From the NCBI GenBank assembly GCA_031551725.1, contig JAVBNF010000070.1, forward strand, positions 1-11,060: a DNA stretch of 11,060 bases. The letters run 5' to 3'. The translations under genes were made by a program, and so were the position numbers. This DNA comes from JAVBNF01 sp031551725. GTDB taxonomy: Bacteria; Bacteroidota; Bacteroidia; Bacteroidales; P3. Below, piece after piece: positions 8,538 through 11,060 of the stretch. Position 1 is the first letter of the stretch. Each line of letters opens with the position of its first letter. The notes beneath the pieces were generated by a model. It was given only the letters and a program-made list of their open reading frames with translations. It made no database searches and was not told where the DNA came from.

Positions 8538-8610
8538 GTTTGTTGCTTTCTTCCTGAGAAAACCCAAACAACGGCAATAACAAAAACATTAATATTATTC
8601 TTCTATTCAT
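8485..8610 (-). pseudogene. Decayed second copy of the metallopeptidase 5' end
   Basis: From ATG 8610 the frame reads MNRRIILMFLLLPLFGFSQE followed by ESNKP. This closely matches the start of the 677-residue metallopeptidase (MNRRILLIFLLLPLLGFSQE, then GSNKP). The similarity continues upstream into the leader (GTAAATTTGAA and ATATATG precede the start in both). After about codon 25 the homology stops abruptly at 8537. The rest of the frame is encoded by the dispersed repeat and ends at TAA 8485-8487, inside the palindrome. The peptidase body is missing, so this is a gene remnant truncated at a repeat boundary. It sits 40 bp downstream of the ATPase stop. Confidence 0.85.
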
Positions 8611-8650
8611 ATATCCATCCTTCAAATTTACAGTTTCGAGGTTTGGTATT

Positions 8651-9958
8651 CTAAGGTTCTTCGACACTGTCAATGCAAAATATTGCGTAGAGTGGTATTG
8701 ATTTTATCCCATTTTCGAATCCGAAGTTCTTTTTTGAAATGCGGATACCGTACGGACATTTGTATTTATCTATAAACATCCCAAGACTTTTAGAGCGTAC
8801 GCGCAATCCGGATTTAACTTCTACAGGAATTACATCCATTCCTTTTTGAATCACAAAATCGACCTCTGCCGTATTATCATTTCTCCAGTAAAATAGCGGA
8901 ATTAAGTTGGCAGCAAAAGCTTGTGCCACATAATTTTCTGCAATTGCTCCGATAAAAGTATGATCTGTTTCCAGAGGAGAAAGGATGGCCTGCGCAACAA
9001 TCCCCGACTGCATTGTGAGCATACCCACATCCGACATGTAAAGTTTGAAATCGCTCAAATCAACATGCACTTTAATAGGCATGGTGCCTTGGCTTGTTTT
9101 CTGACATTTAAGAACAATACCGGCATATTTCAACCATTCGATAGATTCTCCGAAAAGAGTAACACTGCCTCCTTTTTGGATCACACTGTATTGAAATTTA
9201 TGATTCTCTTTTGCCAATTGCGCCGGAATGGATTCGTAACATGCGCGTATTTTTACACTGGTTGCAGCCTCGGCATATTTGGCCATATCGGCGATATACT
9301 CATTCAAAATACGGTTTTGAATATCCGCAACAGCCACAAAACTGTTGGTTGCGATAAATTCTTTAACAGCGGCGGGCATTCCTCCCACAATCAAATATTG
9401 GTTGTAGAGTTCAATAGCCATTGAATGCACGTTTAATGGCGCATTTGAGGCATAATGCGTACGTATTGCCTGAGTAAGTTCTTCTTTGCCTAACGCCCAC
9501 AGATACTCCTCAAAATCCATTGGAAAAAGCGTCATTTCGTCAACTTTCCCAACCGGAAACGAATATTTCTTTCGATTAATGGCCACACCGAGCAAAGAAC
9601 CCGCTGCCACAACATGATATTCGGGCGTTTGTTCACAAAAATACTTTAACGAGGTCAGCGCTCTTTCAGATGCTTGGATCTCATCCAGGATTATCAGGGT
9701 TTTTCCGGGAATAATTCTTTGAGAATGCGCAGACTCTAAGTACTGAATAATAGGTACGGGGGTTATATGCTCTTCAAATTTTTCCACTAAAGCCTTATCG
9801 GTTTCCAAATTAACAATAATATAGTTGTCAAATTCGTTGCGTCCAAATTCTTGTAAGATATAGCTTTTCCCCACCTGACGCGCTCCATTGATAATCAGAG
9901 GCATTCTTCCGGATTTATTTTTCCATTTGATCAATTGATCAAGAATTTTTCTTTTCAT
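8651..9958 (-). CDS. AAA ATPase with C-terminal DUF4143 (nuclease-like) domain
   Basis: This 435-residue protein belongs to the common prokaryotic ATPase family that pairs an AAA-type domain with DUF4143. The P-loop is GARQVGKS (25-32), Walker B is LIILDE (88-93), and a sensor-like AAGSLLGVAI lies at 119-128. The C-terminal domain has AEVDFVI (364-370) and IPVEVKSG (377-384). The E365, D367, E380 and K382 pattern resembles the PD-(D/E)xK nuclease fold, although nuclease activity is not established for the family. The biological role of this family is poorly known. The start at 9958 is preferred over an upstream ATG at 9985 because an A/G-rich stretch (AAAAAAGAGAAAATT) precedes it, and because the promoter at 9975-10006 would place the transcript start downstream of 9985. 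The gene is monocistronic and lies between decayed cassette copies. Confidence 0.9.
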   Translation of the reverse strand: MKRKILDQLIKWKNKSGRMPLIINGARQVGKSYILQEFGRNEFDNYIIVNLETDKALVEKFEEHITPVPIIQYLESAHSQRIIPGKTLIILDEIQASERALTSLKYFCEQTPEYHVVAAGSLLGVAINRKKYSFPVGKVDEMTLFPMDFEEYLWALGKEELTQAIRTHYASNAPLNVHSMAIELYNQYLIVGGMPAAVKEFIATNSFVAVADIQNRILNEYIADMAKYAEAATSVKIRACYESIPAQLAKENHKFQYSVIQKGGSVTLFGESIEWLKYAGIVLKCQKTSQGTMPIKVHVDLSDFKLYMSDVGMLTMQSGIVAQAILSPLETDHTFIGAIAENYVAQAFAANLIPLFYWRNDNTAEVDFVIQKGMDVIPVEVKSGLRVRSKSLGMFIDKYKCPYGIRISKKNFGFENGIKSIPLYAIFCIDSVEEP

Positions 9959-9974
9959 AATTTTCTCTTTTTTA

Positions 9975-10006
9975 CAAAAATACAATTATCTATGGAAAAA
10001 TACAAA
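9975..10006 (-). promoter_or_regulatory. Bacteroidota-type promoter of the ATPase gene
   Basis: On the minus strand, TTTG (10006-10003) and TATTTTTG (9982-9975) match the -33 TTTG and -7 TAnnTTTG boxes of Bacteroidota with a 20-base spacer. Transcription would start near 9967, shortly before the ATG at 9958. The match and position are good, but the region is AT-rich, so chance similarity is possible. Confidence 0.6.
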
Positions 10007-10029
10007 AGAAATGTATTTTTTCATAGATA
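9987..10029. promoter_or_regulatory. 43-bp inverted repeat overlapping the ATPase promoter (candidate operator)
   Basis: The arms TATCTATGGAAAAATACA (9987-10004) and TGTATTTTTTCATAGATA (10012-10029) are complementary at 17 of 18 positions around a 7-base spacer. The repeat covers the -33 box and part of the spacer, where a dimeric repressor would block RNA polymerase. It has no three-base loop and is unlike the GC-centred palindromes nearby. A hairpin acting in RNA from upstream is an alternative. Confidence 0.7.
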
Positions 10030-10051
10030 AAATATGTAAAATATTATAAAC

Positions 10052-10172
10052 ACCTTGGCTTGAAACTATGCCTCAAAGCAACGCTGATGTTAGGACGAGG
10101 TTCTACCCCCCGTTGGCTTGAGGCTCTGCCTCAACCAACGATTGGTGTTCAGACGAGGTTCTACCTCGTCTG
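10052..10172. repeat. Palindrome composite: degenerate unit followed by an intact unit
   Basis: The intact unit (10112-10172) has a stem GTTGG / bulged C / TTGAGGC, loop TCT, then GCCTCAA / CCAAC (10112-10139). A second perfect 10-bp stem CAGACGAGGT-TCT-ACCTCGTCTG follows at 10150-10172. The preceding unit (10054-10107) has the same order but a damaged first stem (TTGAAACTATGCCTCAA) and ends after the left arm and loop of the second. It shares the linker AGCAACGCTGATGTT with the unit at 10846-10906. Confidence 0.85.
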
Positions 10173-10274
10173 TGCTATCACCAAAGGCTTTGCCTTTTAT
10201 CATCATACTCATAATATTCACATCTATTTAATCATTCCAAACCTTTTTCACTTTTACTTTTTCACTTTTACTTC

Positions 10275-10330
10275 CTTAGGCAGAGCCTAAGCCGATAACG
10301 CGAACGAGGTAGAACCTCGTCCGAACATCC
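10275..10330. repeat. Palindrome composite in inverted orientation
   Basis: Stems are CTTAGGC-AGA-GCCTAAG (10275-10291) and ACGAGGT-AGA-ACCTCGT (10304-10320), followed by CCGAACATC. Read on the minus strand, this gives GATGTTCGGACGAGG and the TCT loop, as in the units at 10052-10172 and 10846-10906. The unit is therefore an inverted and rearranged relative. A T-rich tract ending ACTTCC precedes the first stem, as at 11036-11048. Confidence 0.8.
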
Positions 10331-10347
10331 CGAACATCTCTTCTTTT

Positions 10348-10398
10348 TCAATCCACAGGCTCAGACGAACAGAGGTATTTTCGGAACATATATTTCAT
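10348..10398 (-). pseudogene. Vestigial start of a second large-protein gene
   Basis: From ATG 10398 the frame encodes MKYMFRKYL, identical to the first nine residues of the large TANFOR-like protein. It then diverges (CSSEPVD) and stops at 10348-10350. The homology ends exactly where the coding sequence would continue, so only the 5' edge carried by the long repeat remains. It is evidence that another copy of the large gene once started here. Confidence 0.8.
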
Positions 10399-10573
10399 TT
10401 TTTGTCATGGCGAGCATGCAAAGCATGCGTGGCCATCTCATTCAATTATTCTATTTCCTTTTTCAATTGTCATTTTGTTGTTTTTTCTTTCGCAGGCAAA
10501 GCCTGCTGGGATAAAAGAGTTTAGGTAGAACCTAAACTCAACAAGCCGCATCAGCAGCCTCAGCCGAACGGGG
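10373..10573. repeat. Long dispersed repeat, copy B
   Basis: This is the second copy of the segment at 8286-8537, in the same orientation. It holds one 47-bp unit (10405-10451; core GCATGC-AAA-GCATGC), the stem GCAGGC-AAA-GCCTGC (10492-10506) and the stem GAGTTTAGGT-AGA-ACCTAAACTC (10517-10539), and it ends in GAACGGGG (10566-10573). On the minus strand it joins the end of a metzincin remnant to the vestigial start of a large-protein gene. Confidence 0.85.
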
Positions 10574-10845
10574 ATTGATTGCCAGAAGTGTTCAATGGTC
10601 TCAAATCTATTGGTAATCTTTTCATCCGTGTTGGATTTTTCTCGCTCAAATTTCGCAATCGGAATCCGGCTGCTCCATTTTCTCCTATACTATAGAACAT
10701 TATATTGCTTTCCGGAAATACATGCTTTAGTCCTCCTCCGTGCAATTGCTCGTGAACAATTACTCGAGCAATGTAATCTGTAGAATTATCTGCCAAAAAG
10801 ACAACTGCGGCTGTACCTATGGAAGATTGTAATCCACCAATCCCC
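10574..10845 (-). pseudogene. Truncated, frameshifted metzincin-type metalloprotease remnant
   Basis: The open frame reads GIGGLQSSIGTAAVVFLADN, then a stretch to HEQLHGGGLKH (10754-10722). This is a perfect metzincin zinc signature, HEXXHxxGxxH. A Met-turn-like SNIMFYS follows. Directly after IGE the frame turns implausible. Shifting by one base at the T-run 10678-10681 restores protein-like sequence (KWSSRIPIAKFEREKS ... ITNRFETIEHFWQSIP), so a one-base loss in an A-run is likely. The N-terminal part is missing: homology to any protease ends at a palindromic repeat at about 10842. The 3' end runs into long repeat copy B. It is not a copy of the 677-residue peptidase, whose zinc site has different spacing. 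Confidence 0.75.
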
Positions 10846-10931
10846 CGTTGGCTTGAGGCTGTGCCTCAAAGCAACGCTGATGTTCGGACGAGGATCTTCC
10901 TCGTCCTTCCTATCCACGCAGGCTCCGCCTG
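10842..10931. repeat. Palindrome composite cutting the metzincin remnant
   Basis: The unit starts CCCCCGTTGG and holds the stems TTGAGGC-TGT-GCCTCAA (10853-10869), GGACGAGGA-TCT-TCCTCGTCC (10886-10906) and CAGGC-TCC-GCCTG (10919-10931). The second stem differs from its relative at 10150-10172 by a compensated innermost base pair (T:A to A:T) with the same loop. Confidence 0.85.
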
Positions 10932-10985
10932 TAACTGACAAACGCAACTCATTCATACTTTCCGTTTCTATTATTCTATTTCTTG

Positions 10986-11030
10986 TCATGGCGAGCGCCG
11001 AAGGCGTGTGGCCATCTAATTTAATTTTCA
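10986..11030. repeat. 47-bp family unit with an exchanged hairpin core
   Basis: The flanks TCATGGCGAGC and GTGGCCATCT match the unit at 10405-10451, but the core between them is GCC-GAA-GGC instead of ATGC-AAA-GCAT. Both arms have changed while pairing is kept. The AT-rich tail (AATTTAATTTTC) is a weaker match. Confidence 0.8.
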
Positions 11031-11047
11031 TTTTTAACTTTTAACTC

Positions 11048-11060
11048 CTTAGGCAGAGCC
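11048..11060. repeat. Partial palindrome at the window end
   Basis: CCTTAGGCAGAGCC repeats the sequence at 10274-10287, including the T-rich lead-in. The right arm of the stem is cut off by the end of the window. Confidence 0.7.

Larger units (their letters stand above)
10030..10347. other. Gene-free stretch filled with palindromic repeats
   Basis: No credible coding frame is present. The stretch holds two palindrome composites (10052-10172 and 10275-10330), an isolated stem AAAGGC-TTT-GCCTTT at 10183-10197, and an AT-rich spacer at 10198-10270 with the short direct repeat CTTTTACTTTTTCACTTTTAC. The + strand frame here starts inside a repeat and resembles one at 10853 only because both cross the same repeat. 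Confidence 0.75.

Noticed and set aside
8921..9424. Open frame on the + strand (167 codons)
   Set aside because: It is antisense to the ATPase gene, which has Walker A, Walker B and a DUF4143 domain.
10786..11031. 81-codon minus-strand frame with DEEDPRPNISVALRHSLKP
   Set aside because: It is a read-through of the palindrome composite in a frame different from the metzincin remnant, with no protein-like features.
10060..11044. Two + strand frames beginning MKLCLKATLM and MRLCLKATLM that look like a protein family
   Set aside because: The resemblance comes from the shared palindromic repeat. The sequences diverge after the repeat and show no start signal or domain.
10030..11060. CRISPR array
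   Set aside because: The repeats are irregularly spaced, differ in sequence and orientation, and have no uniform spacers or cas genes nearby.

Overview
The window looks like an accessory region of a Bacteroidota (Bacteroidetes) chromosome. The evidence is signal peptides ending in FSQ or AQ, a TANFOR-like N-terminus on a very large secreted protein, a DUF4143-type ATPase with a TTTG / TAnnTTTG promoter (the Bacteroidota -33/-7 pattern), and AT-rich spacers without Shine-Dalgarno sites. No RNA genes or CRISPR array were seen.

Layout: positions 1-130 are the last codons of an IS3-family transposase on the + strand. Positions 8311-197 (minus strand) hold a tight three-gene operon: a 1702-residue secreted beta-rich protein, a 677-residue secreted putative zinc metallopeptidase (29 bp downstream), and a 309-residue exported helical protein (13 bp further). 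Upstream of the operon is a hairpin-rich repeat segment (8286-8537). It carries a 56-bp-period duplication and abuts a decayed second copy of the metallopeptidase signal-peptide start (8485-8610). An AAA ATPase gene (8651-9958, minus) follows, with its own promoter overlapped by a 43-bp inverted repeat. From about 10030 to the end there is no intact gene. This part holds a second copy of the repeat segment (10373-10573) that includes the first nine codons of a lost paralogue of the large gene. It also holds a truncated and frameshifted metzincin protease remnant (10574-10845) and many short palindromes.

The palindromes are the most unusual feature. At least fifteen perfect or near-perfect stems of 5-10 bp surround a three-base loop (TCT/AGA, AAA/TTT, GAA, TCC, TGT). 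They differ in stem sequence but keep pairing, sometimes inside otherwise identical flanks.

The remnants suggest that the window preserves the debris of a multi-copy cassette: a large TANFOR-like protein, a secreted metalloprotease and a small exported partner. Only one copy is intact. The proposal that these three proteins act together, perhaps as a surface or secreted protease system with a protective partner, is inference from operon structure and shared export signals.
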